64,000 nucleotides of DNA from Bordetella petrii (GTDB lineage: Bacteria > Pseudomonadota > Gammaproteobacteria > Burkholderiales > Burkholderiaceae_B), in the NCBI RefSeq assembly GCF_000067205.1, contig NC_010170.1, forward strand, positions 3,348,001 to 3,412,000, in the 5' to 3' direction. The translations under genes were made by a program, and so were the position numbers. How positions within the stretch are numbered: position 1 is the stretch's first letter; each line of letters opens with the position of its first letter. Below are positions 25,714 to 34,655 of this stretch, piece after piece. A model generated the notes under the pieces. The model ran no database searches. It saw nothing but the letters and a program-made list of their open reading frames with translations, and was not told the DNA's origin.

Positions 25714-26118
25714 TCAATGCAAGGTAAGTAGATACGCGGCGATGTCGCGGGCGTCGGCCTCGCTCAACCCCATATCGGGCATGGCAGTGCGGGGCGCGAT
25801 GGCCGGCGGGTCGCGCAGCCAGCGCACCAGGTTGGCTGGCGTATTGGGCAGCACGCCGGCCAGGTAGGCACGGCTGGCCAGGTGGCGCAAGGGAGGGCCC
25901 ACGCGCGCACCCGGCCCGCGCACGCCGGGAATGGCGTGGCAACTGACACAACCATATTCCGCAATGCGCTCGCGGCCGCGTCCCGCGTCGGCCCCGGGCA
26001 GCGCATCGCCTCGCGCTGGGGCGGCGAGCGGCTCGGCCGGCTCGCCGCATCCGGTCAACAAGGCCAGGGCCAGGGCCGCCAGGCCAGGGAATATCCCCGC
26101 ATAGCATGATCGAGGCAT
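25714..26118 (-). CDS. mono-haem cytochrome c lipoprotein
   Basis: 134 residues. The start ATG 26118 is favoured over 26124 because AAGGA lies 5 nt before it. A lipobox LLTGC puts the lipidated cysteine at 24; haem motif CVSCH at 57-61; distal Met in TAMPDMG. It is a membrane-tethered periplasmic cytochrome whose whole domain is a near copy of the second half of the next gene's product. Divergent from coxB with 132 bp between starts. Confidence 0.9.
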   Translation of the reverse strand: MPRSCYAGIFPGLAALALALLTGCGEPAEPLAAPARGDALPGADAGRGRERIAEYGCVSCHAIPGVRGPGARVGPPLRHLASRAYLAGVLPNTPANLVRWLRDPPAIAPRTAMPDMGLSEADARDIAAYLLTLH

Positions 26119-26250
26119 GGGCATCCTTTTTCCAGAACGCCCAGCAATTTCTTTGCCAGGCCCGTGCCGGCAGACGTCGCGCGCACGCCGGGCACGGGGC
26201 TTGCGTCCTGCTGGCGCGCTTTCCGGTAAATTTTTCCGATCCTTTCCCAT

Positions 26251-27237
26251 ATGGCCGCTTCCTCCGCCTGTGCAACCCTGGCCGCGCTGCTCGCAACGGT
26301 GTGGGCCGACCGGCAATCGGCGCTGCACCCGCAGGCCGATCAGGCGGGCTTCAGCGCGGAAGTCAGCTGGGTGCTGTTTGCGGGCGGCGCCGCGATTTTC
26401 GTGCTGGTGCTGGCAATCCTGGCGCTGGCCCTGTATGGCCCCGCGGGTGTCCGCCGCCATTTCGCCAGCCGCGCCTGGCTGCTGGGCGCCGGCGCCGTAT
26501 TCCCGGTGATTGTCTTGTCGGCCCTGCTTGTGTACGGCCTGGTAGTGGCGGCGGCCATGCAGCGCGCTGCCGAGCCCGCCGCCGCGCGCATCGAGGTCAT
26601 GGGCGAGATGTGGTGGTGGCGCGTGCGCTACCTGGACGAGCACGGCCGGACGCTGTTCGAGACGGCCAACGAGATCCGCATTCCGGCGGGCCAGCCGGTG
26701 GACTTGCTGCTGGGGTCGCGCAACGTGGTGCACAGCTTCTGGGTGCCCAACCTGGCCGGCAAGCTCGACATGGTGCCCGGCCATATCAACCGCCTGCGCA
26801 TCCAAGCGCGGCAACCCGGCGTGCTGCGCGGGCAGTGCGCGGAATACTGCGGCGCGCAGCATGCCAACATGATGTTCGACGTGCAGGTGCTGGCCCCGCC
26901 GCAATTCCAGGACTGGCTGCGGGCGCAGCAGCAGCCGGCCGCCACGCCTGGCGGCAATGCCTGGCTGCTGGCGGGCCGCCAGGCCTTTCTGCAAGCCTGC
27001 GCGCAATGCCACACGGTGCGCGGCACGCCGGCCGCCGGCACGCTGGGCCCCGACCTGACGCACGTGGGCAGCCGTCCGTCGCTGGCGGCGGGCATGTTGC
27101 GCAACAACCCGGGCTCGCTCGCCGGCTGGATCGCCGGCAGCCAGCACATCAAGCCGGGCAACGGCATGCCGTCGTTCGATCGATTGTCCGGCGAACAGTT
27201 GCGCGCCGTCACCCATTACCTGGAAAGCCTGCAATGA
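26251..27237 (+). CDS. coxB: cytochrome c oxidase subunit II fused to cytochrome c
   Basis: 328 residues. Two membrane helices (about 38-62 and 76-102), then the cupredoxin domain with the full CuA set H161, C196, E198, C200, H204, M207 (CAEYCGAQHANM), and a C-terminal cytochrome c domain with CAQCH at 250-254 and a distal Met in NGMPSF. This is the caa3-type layout: subunit II takes electrons through its own haem c to CuA. There is no classical lipobox signal at the N-terminus, which is short. Its stop overlaps the next start (ATGA), so the two subunits are translationally coupled. Confidence 0.95.
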   Translation: MAASSACATLAALLATVWADRQSALHPQADQAGFSAEVSWVLFAGGAAIFVLVLAILALALYGPAGVRRHFASRAWLLGAGAVFPVIVLSALLVYGLVVAAAMQRAAEPAAARIEVMGEMWWWRVRYLDEHGRTLFETANEIRIPAGQPVDLLLGSRNVVHSFWVPNLAGKLDMVPGHINRLRIQARQPGVLRGQCAEYCGAQHANMMFDVQVLAPPQFQDWLRAQQQPAATPGGNAWLLAGRQAFLQACAQCHTVRGTPAAGTLGPDLTHVGSRPSLAAGMLRNNPGSLAGWIAGSQHIKPGNGMPSFDRLSGEQLRAVTHYLESLQ

Positions 27238-29768
27238 CGCCAGACACGCCAACGGATACCCTGCCCAGCGCGCTGCCTCGCCCCGCTGGCGAACGCGAGC
27301 AACTGGAACGCGTCTGGCAGCGCCCCCGTGGGTGGCGCGCCATCACGGTAGTCAACAACAACTATGTCGGGCTGCTTTATATCGGAACCGCGCTGCTGTT
27401 CTTTCTGCTGGCCGGCATCCTGGCGCTGCTGATGCGCGCCCAACTGGCGGTTCCCGACAACGACCTGATCGGCCACGCGCTCTACAACCAGTTGTTCACC
27501 ATGCACGGCACGGTAATGATGTTCCTGTTCGCGGTGCCGGCGGTGGAAGCAATGGCGGTGCTGCTGCTGCCCAACATGCTGGGCGCGCGCGACCTGCCGT
27601 TTCCGCGCCTGTCTTCTTACGCCTACTGGGCCTACGCCATTGGCGGCCTGGTGTTCTTCTGCAGCATCTTCGTGGGCCTGGCGCCGGATGGCGGCTGGTT
27701 CATGTATCCGCCGCTGACCAGTTCGGCCTATTCGCCCGCGCTCAACGCCGATCTGTGGCTGCTGGGCATAGGCTTCATCGAAATCTCCGCGATTGCCGGG
27801 GCCATCGAGCTGGCGGTGGGCATCCTGCGCACCCGTGCGCCCGGCATGTCGCTGGACAAACTGCCGGTCTTTGCCTGGATCATGCTGGCGTTCTCGGGCA
27901 TGGTCATCGTGGCCTTTCCGGCGGTCATCGTGGCCACCGCGCTGCTGGAACTGGAGCGGGCCTTCGGGCTGCCTTTCTTCATTGCCGACAAGGGCGGCGA
28001 CTCATTGCTGTGGCAGCACCTGTTCTGGCTGTTCGGCCATCCCGAGGTCTACATCATCTTCCTGCCGGCGGCTGGCATGGTGTCGATGATCATTCCCGCC
28101 ATGGCGGGGCGTCCGCTGGTGGGCTACCGGGCGGTGGTGGCCGCCATTGTGGCCACCAGCTTCGTCAGCTTCGGCCTGTGGGTGCACCATATGTTCGCCA
28201 CCGGCATTCCGCAGTTGTCGTTGAGCTTTGCCTCGGCGGCCAGCATGGCGGTGTCGATTCCCACCGGCATACAAGTGTTCGCGTGGATCGCCACGATCGC
28301 GGCGGCGCCGCGCCTGCGGCCACTGAAAACGCCCATGCTGTTCATCCTGGGCTTCTTCTTTATTTTCGTGCTGGGCGGGCTGACGGGCGTGATGGTGGCC
28401 GTGATTCCCTTCGACTGGCAGGCGCACGACACCTACTTCATCGTGGCGCACCTGCATTACGTGCTGGTGGGCGGCATGGTGTTCCCGCTCTTTGCCGCGT
28501 TTTATTACTGGATGCCCTTTGTCAGCAGCCGGCCACTGTCCGAACGCCTGGGGCGCTGGGCATTCTGGCTGATGTTCATCGGCTTCAATGCGGGCTTCTT
28601 CCCCATGCACCTGACCGGGCTGGCAGGCATGCCGCGCCGCGTGTACACCTACGCCGACGGCTACGGGTGGGGCGCGCTGAATATGCTGTCGACCGTGGGC
28701 GCGTATGTATTGGCGGCCGGCGTGCTGGTGTTCCTGGTCGACCTGGCGCGCAATTTCCGGCCGTCGGTGGCGCGCAACGCCGGCAACGTATGGCGGGCCG
28801 GCACGCTGGAATGGCTGCCGGCCGGTGTCTCGGGCCCCCGCAGCGTGCCGCACGTGCACAGCCGCGAACCGCTGTGGGACCAGCCCGGCCTGGCCGACGA
28901 TGTCGACGCGGGGCGCTATTACCTGCCGGGCGCGCCCACTGGCGAACGCACCACGCTGGTGACCAGCGCCCTCGACGCGCGGCCGCAGTATGTGCTGCGC
29001 CTGCCGGGCCCCGGCTGGCCGCCGGTGCTGGCCGCGCTGGGCACGGCCGGCTTCTTTTTGCTGCTGACCGTCAAACTGATGGTGCCGGCCGCGTTGTTCG
29101 GCGTGCTTGCCATCGGCATGATCCTGCGCTGGCTCTGGGATGCCGACCCCGCGCCTCTGGGCGCGCCGGTCGAGATAGGCGGCGGACTGCGGCTGCCCGC
29201 GTCATGCCAGGGCAGCGCCTCGCATTCATGGTGGGCAATGGTCATGCTGCTCATGGTGTGCGCCAGCATATTCAGCGCGATGCTGTTCGCCTACCTGTTC
29301 CTGTGGACCACCTCGCCCGGGCAATGGCCGGCCGCAGCGCTGCTTGCACCTTTGCGGTGGCCGCTGGCCTGCGTGGCGCTGTTGCTGGCCAGCAGCGTGC
29401 TGGCATGGATCGCTGGCCGCGCGCTGCGGCGCGAGCGGCAGGCGTGGCTGCGCGCCGCCCTGCCGCTGGGCTGCGTGATGTTGTTCGCGGCCCTGGGGCT
29501 GGAGGCCGCCGCGCAATGGCGCAGTGGCCTGCGCCCGCAAGACAGCGCCTATGCCGCGGCCGTCTGCGCGGTGGTCGGCCTGCAGGCGCTGCTGGTGGTG
29601 GCGGTAGGTTTCATGGGCCTATTCACCACGGCACGCTCATGGGCCGGCCGGCTGAAGGCCAGCCGGCGCGCGTGTTTCGACAACACGGCCCTGCTGTGGC
29701 ACTACACCGTGGCGCAAGGCGTAGCGGGCGCATGCGTGTTGCATGGCTTTCCCCGCTGGGTGGGCTAG
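27234..29768 (+). CDS. coxA: cytochrome c oxidase subunit I-III fusion
   Basis: 844 residues from ATG 27234, overlapping coxB by 4 bp. Residues about 40-550 are subunit I: low-spin haem ligand H91 (FTMHGTVMMF), CuB ligands H269, H318, H319, the cross-linked Tyr Y273 with proton-channel E271 in FGHPEVYIIF, and haem ligands H406 and H408 in AHLHYV. After a linker, residues about 640-844 are subunit III-like (HSWWAMVMLLMVCASIFSAMLFAYLFLW and further helices). Such I-III fusions occur in several proteobacterial aa3/caa3 loci. It is the proton-pumping catalytic core in the inner membrane. No separate subunit III gene is present. Confidence 0.94.
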   Translation: MTPDTPTDTLPSALPRPAGEREQLERVWQRPRGWRAITVVNNNYVGLLYIGTALLFFLLAGILALLMRAQLAVPDNDLIGHALYNQLFTMHGTVMMFLFAVPAVEAMAVLLLPNMLGARDLPFPRLSSYAYWAYAIGGLVFFCSIFVGLAPDGGWFMYPPLTSSAYSPALNADLWLLGIGFIEISAIAGAIELAVGILRTRAPGMSLDKLPVFAWIMLAFSGMVIVAFPAVIVATALLELERAFGLPFFIADKGGDSLLWQHLFWLFGHPEVYIIFLPAAGMVSMIIPAMAGRPLVGYRAVVAAIVATSFVSFGLWVHHMFATGIPQLSLSFASAASMAVSIPTGIQVFAWIATIAAAPRLRPLKTPMLFILGFFFIFVLGGLTGVMVAVIPFDWQAHDTYFIVAHLHYVLVGGMVFPLFAAFYYWMPFVSSRPLSERLGRWAFWLMFIGFNAGFFPMHLTGLAGMPRRVYTYADGYGWGALNMLSTVGAYVLAAGVLVFLVDLARNFRPSVARNAGNVWRAGTLEWLPAGVSGPRSVPHVHSREPLWDQPGLADDVDAGRYYLPGAPTGERTTLVTSALDARPQYVLRLPGPGWPPVLAALGTAGFFLLLTVKLMVPAALFGVLAIGMILRWLWDADPAPLGAPVEIGGGLRLPASCQGSASHSWWAMVMLLMVCASIFSAMLFAYLFLWTTSPGQWPAAALLAPLRWPLACVALLLASSVLAWIAGRALRRERQAWLRAALPLGCVMLFAALGLEAAAQWRSGLRPQDSAYAAAVCAVVGLQALLVVAVGFMGLFTTARSWAGRLKASRRACFDNTALLWHYTVAQGVAGACVLHGFPRWVG

Positions 29769-29793
29769 CCCGTTCACGCCCAAGGAGCCGCGC

Positions 29794-30147
29794 ATGAACC
29801 GACGAATGCATTCTGTCTCGGTATTCCTGCCCCTCTTGGCCGGCCCGCTGGCCTGGGCGGCGCACTTCGTCATCATCTACGCAGCCAACGGCGTGTTCTG
29901 CGCGCGCCCGGCACTGCATCGCCTGTGGGTGGACGACGGCCTGGCGGCCGGCGTAATGATTGCCGCCGCATTGCTGGCGGTGGGCGCCATCGCCCTGGTC
30001 TACTGGCGCCAATGGCGGCACTGGCCGCGCGCAGGCAATGCAGGCTTTCTACGCTGGGTGGCGGGCGCGCTGGGCCTGTTGGCCAGCATCGCCATCGTGT
30101 GGCAGACCCTGCCCGTCGTGCTGGTGCCGGCCTGCCCGGGCGCATGA
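29794..30147 (+). CDS. small membrane protein of the oxidase locus
   Basis: 117 residues from ATG 29794 (ribosome site AAGGAG; the frame is open upstream but inside coxA). Three or four membrane helices: LAGPLAWAAHFVIIYAANGVFCA, AAGVMIAAALLAVGAIALVYW, WVAGALGLLASIAIVWQTLPVVLV. The GPLAWAAHF start is seen in small proteins encoded at the end of cox clusters whose function is not established. It follows coxA by 25 bp, so it is co-transcribed and may help assembly. The usual assembly genes ctaG, surf1 and ctaB are not here. Confidence 0.75.
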   Translation: MNRRMHSVSVFLPLLAGPLAWAAHFVIIYAANGVFCARPALHRLWVDDGLAAGVMIAAALLAVGAIALVYWRQWRHWPRAGNAGFLRWVAGALGLLASIAIVWQTLPVVLVPACPGA

Positions 30148-30219
30148 TCCCGCGGCAGACAGCCTGCCGCCAGGTATGCCATACTGCGCGACAGCACACG
30201 CATCGGCAGACCTATCCTC

Positions 30220-31458
30220 ATGGCCAGTTCCCTGCTTCGTCTTGCGCTATGGCTCTTGCTCTGGGCGGCTCTCTACGCCGCCAGCGGTTACGTGTCGCTA
30301 CAGCTCGATGATCCCATCACCCGCGTCGCCTTCATATGGCTGGCCGCCGGCGTGGCCGTGTCGGCCTTCCTGCTGACGCCCCTGCGCCGCTGGCCGGCGC
30401 TGTTCATTGCCTTCATGGCCGCGCGCCTGCTGCTCGACGCCTGGGAACACCACGACTTCCTGCATTCGGTGGGCATCGGCTGCATTTCATTGGCCAGCGA
30501 CGCGGGCGTGGCCTGGCTGATACGCCGCTACGCGCGCCGCGGCGATGACCTGCACGGCGTCATGGTGCTGATCGGCGCAACAGTGCTGGTCAGCGCATCG
30601 GCCGCGACGCTGGGCGTGGGTTGGCTGGCCTACGAAAAGGGGCTGCCGTTCTGGAACACGGTATGGATCTGGTGGGCGGCCAATGTCACCGGCGTGCTGC
30701 TGCCCGCCATTGCGATACTCAGCTGGACGGATGTGGCCGGCAAGGCGCGCCGCCCGGGCGGCGCCGCGCTGCTGTGCGGGCTGGCGGCCTGGGCGCTGCT
30801 GTGCGCAAGCGCCTGGTACGTGTTCGCCGAAATCACGCCGCACCCACATCGGCCCTCAGTGGTGTTTCCGCTGGCCTGCGCGCCCATCCTGCTGGCCGCG
30901 GTGATGTCGATGGCCTGGGGCAGCCGTGGCGGGGCGCTGGGGCTGGTCAGCCTGAGCGCCATCGCCCTGTATTACGCGGCCGCCGAAAGCGGGCCGTTCT
31001 TTCCGCGAGGCCTGCGACCGGGCGAATCACTGCTGCTGGCGCAATGCTATCTGTGCGTGACGGCGCTGCTGCTGGCGTTTCTATGGGTGTACACCAACGG
31101 ACGCCGGCCCGGCGGCGCAATGGCCAGCGTGGATGCGGGCATCATGTACCAATACGATCCGGCCACCGGGCGGCTGGCCTGGGACGGCGACCCGCGGGCC
31201 GTGCTCGGCGTGGACGCGGGGTGCCTAGACACGCTGGACGAACTACTGCAACGCGTACACCCGGATGACCGCGGCGCGCTGAAGGCGCGCTGGGCGGCCG
31301 CGGCGGCGGGGCCGGTGGACGCGGCGCTGGCGCTGCGCGTAGCGGCGGGCGACCGCTGGGTGCGCGTGACCGACCACAGCCCCACCGCCATCGGCGGAGC
31401 GGCGGGCGTGGCCGTGGTGGGAACATGGCAGGCCCAAGCGCGGTGGGCCTGGCGATGA
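30220..31458 (+). CDS. MASE1 membrane sensor with PAS-like domain and no output domain
   Basis: 412 residues. Residues about 1-285 hold eight or so membrane helices with the MASE1 pattern (VSLQLDDPITRVAFIWLAAGVAVSAFLL, WIWWAANVTGVLLPAIAIL). Residues about 300-405 are a PAS_3-like domain (GIMYQYDPATGRLAWDGDPRAVLG, LQRVHPDDRGAL, WVRVTDHS). MASE1 proteins normally end in a histidine kinase or GGDEF/EAL domain; here the protein stops after PAS at TWQAQARWAWR. It could be a truncated receptor or a sensor that works through a partner. No kinase gene follows; a repeat block begins 32 bp later. Confidence 0.75.
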   Translation: MASSLLRLALWLLLWAALYAASGYVSLQLDDPITRVAFIWLAAGVAVSAFLLTPLRRWPALFIAFMAARLLLDAWEHHDFLHSVGIGCISLASDAGVAWLIRRYARRGDDLHGVMVLIGATVLVSASAATLGVGWLAYEKGLPFWNTVWIWWAANVTGVLLPAIAILSWTDVAGKARRPGGAALLCGLAAWALLCASAWYVFAEITPHPHRPSVVFPLACAPILLAAVMSMAWGSRGGALGLVSLSAIALYYAAAESGPFFPRGLRPGESLLLAQCYLCVTALLLAFLWVYTNGRRPGGAMASVDAGIMYQYDPATGRLAWDGDPRAVLGVDAGCLDTLDELLQRVHPDDRGALKARWAAAAAGPVDAALALRVAAGDRWVRVTDHSPTAIGGAAGVAVVGTWQAQARWAWR

Positions 31459-31490
31459 AGGCGGCGCGCGGAACTTTCTCAGCCATGGCG

Positions 31491-31689
31491 GTGTCTGGCA
31501 CCTGCGGAGCCAGCCTCCTGGCCATGCAGCACCGCAACCCGCGTCAGATGTCTGGCTCCTGCGGGGCCAGCCTCCTGGCCATGCAGCATCGCAACCCGCC
31601 TCAGGTGTCTGGCTCCTGCGGGGCCACGCGCCTGGCCGTGGCGCATCGCAAACTCCCCCAGGTGTCTGGCTCCGCAGGTGCCAGACACC
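31491..31689. repeat. 57-bp tandem repeat ending in palindromic repeat A
   Basis: Three units of exactly 57 bp start at 31491, 31548 and 31605, each beginning (g/a)TGTCTGGC and containing a GCGGGGCCAGCCTCCTGGCC-like core plus GCATCGCAACCC. A final short unit, 31661-31689, closes as a perfect palindrome (arms GGTGTCTGGC and GCCAGACACC). Because 57 is a multiple of three, a frame across it shows a repeated 19-residue peptide (SGxCGASLLAMQHRNP), but composition and recurrence point to a non-coding element. It fills the 268-bp gap between two genes. Confidence 0.85.
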
Positions 31690-31726
31690 GAATGCAGGGC
31701 AAGGGCCGCGCGCACCGGAGGCACCG

Positions 31727-33076
31727 ATGATCCAGATCGCGCTGCTGTTGTTCGGCGCAGATTTCGTGCGGCGCCAGGCGGGAATCCTGGCCTGGCTAGG
31801 CGCCGGCTGGGCAGCCCTGGGCCTGTTCATCCTGGCCGACGGAATGGACGGGGTACGCTATTTCCCGGCGCATGTGTTCGGCGCCTTCCTGCTGCTGGAA
31901 AGTCTGGTCACGCTCGCCGTGGCGTCCGGCGGGATAGGCGCGCAGAAGGCCGTGCTGTATTTCAAGGGCGGGCTGTTCCTGTTCATTGCGGTGCTGATCC
32001 TGTCCGGCCGCCACACCAGCAACCTGATGCTGGCCATTGTGTTCGGGCTGGCGTACTTCGTCATGGGCACGCTGCAGATGGCCTCGTCCTGGGTCGTGCG
32101 GTTTCCGCACTGGAAGCAGGCCTTCCTGGGCGGGCTGGCGCAGATGGCGTTCGCCATTTTCCTGTTCCAGCCCTACCCTACGCACTACCGCGGCACGCTG
32201 TCCGCTTTCGTGGGCGTGACCCTGCTGGTGGGCGGCATCAACACCTGGCGCATTGCCCGGCGCGCGCGCAAAATGCCCGATGGCCGCTCGGTGTTCGACC
32301 TGCTTGCCCCGCGCGACCTCCTCCCGCACCGGCATCGCGAATCCGCGCGCGATGCCGCCGCCGCCGCCCCCGCGCCAGCGGCCACGGACGCGGTGCAGTC
32401 GCCGCTGGTAGTGCATGTATGGACGCCGGAAGGCTCCTCCAAGCACGAGCCGGTGCCGCGGCCGCTCATCAACCGCTACATCGCGGCCGTGGACGCCAAG
32501 GGAGTGATCTCGACCGGACACGCGGCGCTGGAGCTGCCGCCAGCCACCTACATCAGCCTGTACCCGGCGGTGGAAATCGACCGCTCTCCGTCGGAATTCT
32601 TCCGCCTGCTCAAAGCCACGCGCGACAATGACGTGCCGGGCGAATTCCAGCCCGACTACCCCACCGAATCGGCCGCATGGTGCCCGTCCACCCGGCAGGT
32701 GCTGTTCCACAGCTACAACGCGGCCGGCCTGCAGCGTTTCTGGCAGGCTTACCGGCAGCGTGAAATCTACAACCTGACGTACCGCAACTGCTCCAGCACC
32801 GTTTCGTTCGCCCTCGAGGCGGCGCTGGATGGCGCACTGCAACACGAAGCCGGCGCCTGGCGGCGCGTGCTGCGCACGCTGCTGATGCCGGAACTGTGGA
32901 TCGCCGCCCAGGTGCGCAAGCGCGCCACCACCATGGCCTGGACGCCAGGGCTGGTGCTGGACTACGCCCGCGCGCTGCGCGCTATCGTGCATCCGGCTCA
33001 GGCGTCATGGCTGCACAGCCTGCGCTGGGCCGCGCGCCAGCAATCGCGCGCGGCGCCGCCCGATTTGGTAGATTGA
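31727..33076 (+). CDS. HdeD/DUF308-like membrane protein fused to a permuted papain-fold-like domain
   Basis: 449 residues. Residues 1-180 form six helices in repeated pairs, as in HdeD acid-resistance membrane proteins (FGADFVRRQAGILAWLGAGWAALGLFIL onwards). After an Ala/Pro linker (205-225) comes a soluble domain of about 225 residues. It has a conserved-looking His (STGHAALEL, H265) followed about 90 residues later by a Cys (YRNCSSTVSFAL, C355). His before Cys is the order in circularly permuted NlpC/P60 or LRAT-like papain folds. That assignment is inference from motif order. ATG 31727 follows ACCGGAGGCACCG. Confidence 0.6.
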   Translation: MIQIALLLFGADFVRRQAGILAWLGAGWAALGLFILADGMDGVRYFPAHVFGAFLLLESLVTLAVASGGIGAQKAVLYFKGGLFLFIAVLILSGRHTSNLMLAIVFGLAYFVMGTLQMASSWVVRFPHWKQAFLGGLAQMAFAIFLFQPYPTHYRGTLSAFVGVTLLVGGINTWRIARRARKMPDGRSVFDLLAPRDLLPHRHRESARDAAAAAPAPAATDAVQSPLVVHVWTPEGSSKHEPVPRPLINRYIAAVDAKGVISTGHAALELPPATYISLYPAVEIDRSPSEFFRLLKATRDNDVPGEFQPDYPTESAAWCPSTRQVLFHSYNAAGLQRFWQAYRQREIYNLTYRNCSSTVSFALEAALDGALQHEAGAWRRVLRTLLMPELWIAAQVRKRATTMAWTPGLVLDYARALRAIVHPAQASWLHSLRWAARQQSRAAPPDLVD

Positions 33077-33143
33077 CGCCATTGCGGCTTGTTGCCGCGC
33101 CGCCCGCATTCCCCCATTCAACTGCCTGAAAGGAATTTCTGCC

Positions 33144-34655
33144 ATGCGACCCATGCGTAGCCTATGCCTCGCCCTGGCCGCGGCCGGCCTGCTTGCCAGC
33201 GCCGCCGCCGCCGCGCAATCCACCATGCGTATCGGGCTGCAGGACGACCCCGACGTGCTCGACCCGGCGCGCGCCCGCACGTTCGTGGGCCGCATCGTGT
33301 TCGCCTCGCTGTGCGACAAGCTGGTGGACATCTCGCCCGACCTGAAGTTCGTGCCGCAACTGGCGGAAACCTGGAAAACCAGCGACGATGGCCTGGCCCT
33401 GACGTTCACGCTGCGCTCGGGCGCCTTCTACCACGACGGCACCCCCATCGACGCCGCCTCGGTGAAAGCCAACCTCGATCGCGCCATTACGCTGCCCGAC
33501 AGCAACCGCAAGAGCGAGCTGGCGTCCGTGGCCAGCGTGGAAGCGCCCGACGCGCGCACGGTGGTGCTGCACCTGAAGCAGCCCGACGCTTCGCTGCTGT
33601 CGCAGCTGTCCGACCGCGCCGGCATGATGCTGTCGCCGGCCACATTCGACCAGGATCCCGGCCGCAACCCGGTATGCTCCGGCCCGTACAAATTCAAGGA
33701 ACGGGTGCAGAACGACCGCATCGTGCTGGAAAAGTTCGACAAGTACTGGGACAAGGACAACTACCACTTCGACCAGGTCGTCTTCACGCCCATGCCCGAC
33801 ACCACGGTGCGCCTGAATAACCTGCGCTCGGGCGGACTGGACATCATCGAGCGCGTGGCCCCCAGCGACGTCAAGACGGTGAAAGAAGATTCGAATCTCA
33901 GACTAGCGCCCGTCACTGGCCTGGGCTACCAGGCCATCTCGGTCAATATCGCCAACGGCGCGCGCGCCGACAACCCGCTGGCCAAGGACAAACGCGTGCG
34001 CCAGGCGCTCGACCTGGCCATCGACCGCGACGTGATCAACCAGGTGGTGGGCGAAGGCATGTACCAGCCGGCCTACCAGCCCTTCCCGCCAGCCAGCTTC
34101 GCGTACGACAAGAGCGTCGAACGCACCGGCCGCGACCCGAAAAAGGCGCAGGAACTCCTGAAGCAGGCGGGCTACGACCGCGTGAAATTCGAGCTGACCT
34201 TCGGCAACAACACCACCATGCAACAGGTGTTCGAACTGGTCCAGGCCATGGGCGCGGAAGCCGGATTCGACATCTCGCTGCGGCCCATGGAATTCGCCGC
34301 CCTGCAATCGGCGCTGCCGCGCGGCGACTTCGTGGTGGGCCAGACCGGTTGGTCGGGCCGGGTGGACCCCAGCGGCAATATTTACCAGTACATCACCTGC
34401 AAAGGCAGCCTGAATGACGGCAAGTACTGCGACGCCGAGATGGACAAGCTGATGAACGAGGCGCGCAGCGTGGCCGACGAAGGCAAGCGCCGAGCGCTGT
34501 ACGCCCAGGCCATGCAGAAAATGCAGGAAGACGATCCGCGCATCTACCTGTTCTACCTGCCGTGGATCTTCGGCACCCAGGCCAAGGTGCAGGGTTTCGT
34601 GCCGTATCCCGATGGCCTGATCCGCCTGAAGGGCGTCACGGTGGCCAAACAATGA
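33144..34655 (+). CDS. ABC transporter substrate-binding protein, family 5 (peptide/nickel type)
   Basis: 503 residues. Signal peptide 1-24, then the SBP_bac_5 fold: MRIGLQDDPDVLDPARA at the mature start, LAETWKTSDDGLALTFTLRSGAFYHDGTP near residue 85, and a second lobe with LGYQAISVNIANG, VRQALDLAIDRD and AQELLKQAGYD. It binds an oligopeptide or similar ligand in the periplasm for an ABC importer. The permease and ATPase genes are not adjacent. Its stop overlaps the gamma-glutamyltransferase start (ATGA), suggesting the ligand is a gamma-glutamyl compound such as glutathione. Confidence 0.93.
   Translation: MRPMRSLCLALAAAGLLASAAAAAQSTMRIGLQDDPDVLDPARARTFVGRIVFASLCDKLVDISPDLKFVPQLAETWKTSDDGLALTFTLRSGAFYHDGTPIDAASVKANLDRAITLPDSNRKSELASVASVEAPDARTVVLHLKQPDASLLSQLSDRAGMMLSPATFDQDPGRNPVCSGPYKFKERVQNDRIVLEKFDKYWDKDNYHFDQVVFTPMPDTTVRLNNLRSGGLDIIERVAPSDVKTVKEDSNLRLAPVTGLGYQAISVNIANGARADNPLAKDKRVRQALDLAIDRDVINQVVGEGMYQPAYQPFPPASFAYDKSVERTGRDPKKAQELLKQAGYDRVKFELTFGNNTTMQQVFELVQAMGAEAGFDISLRPMEFAALQSALPRGDFVVGQTGWSGRVDPSGNIYQYITCKGSLNDGKYCDAEMDKLMNEARSVADEGKRRALYAQAMQKMQEDDPRIYLFYLPWIFGTQAKVQGFVPYPDGLIRLKGVTVAKQ

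Noticed and set aside
26106..27233. Long upstream extension of the coxA frame
   Set aside because: It runs through coxB in another frame; the ATG at 27234 with ATGA overlap is the native start.
27332..29797. 821-residue plus-strand ORF overlapping coxA in another frame
   Set aside because: No signature; the coxA frame has all haem and copper ligands.
31425..31730. 101-residue ORF with a repeated 19-residue peptide
   Set aside because: Overlaps the end of the MASE1 gene, no ribosome site, and the same DNA words recur as intergenic palindromes elsewhere.
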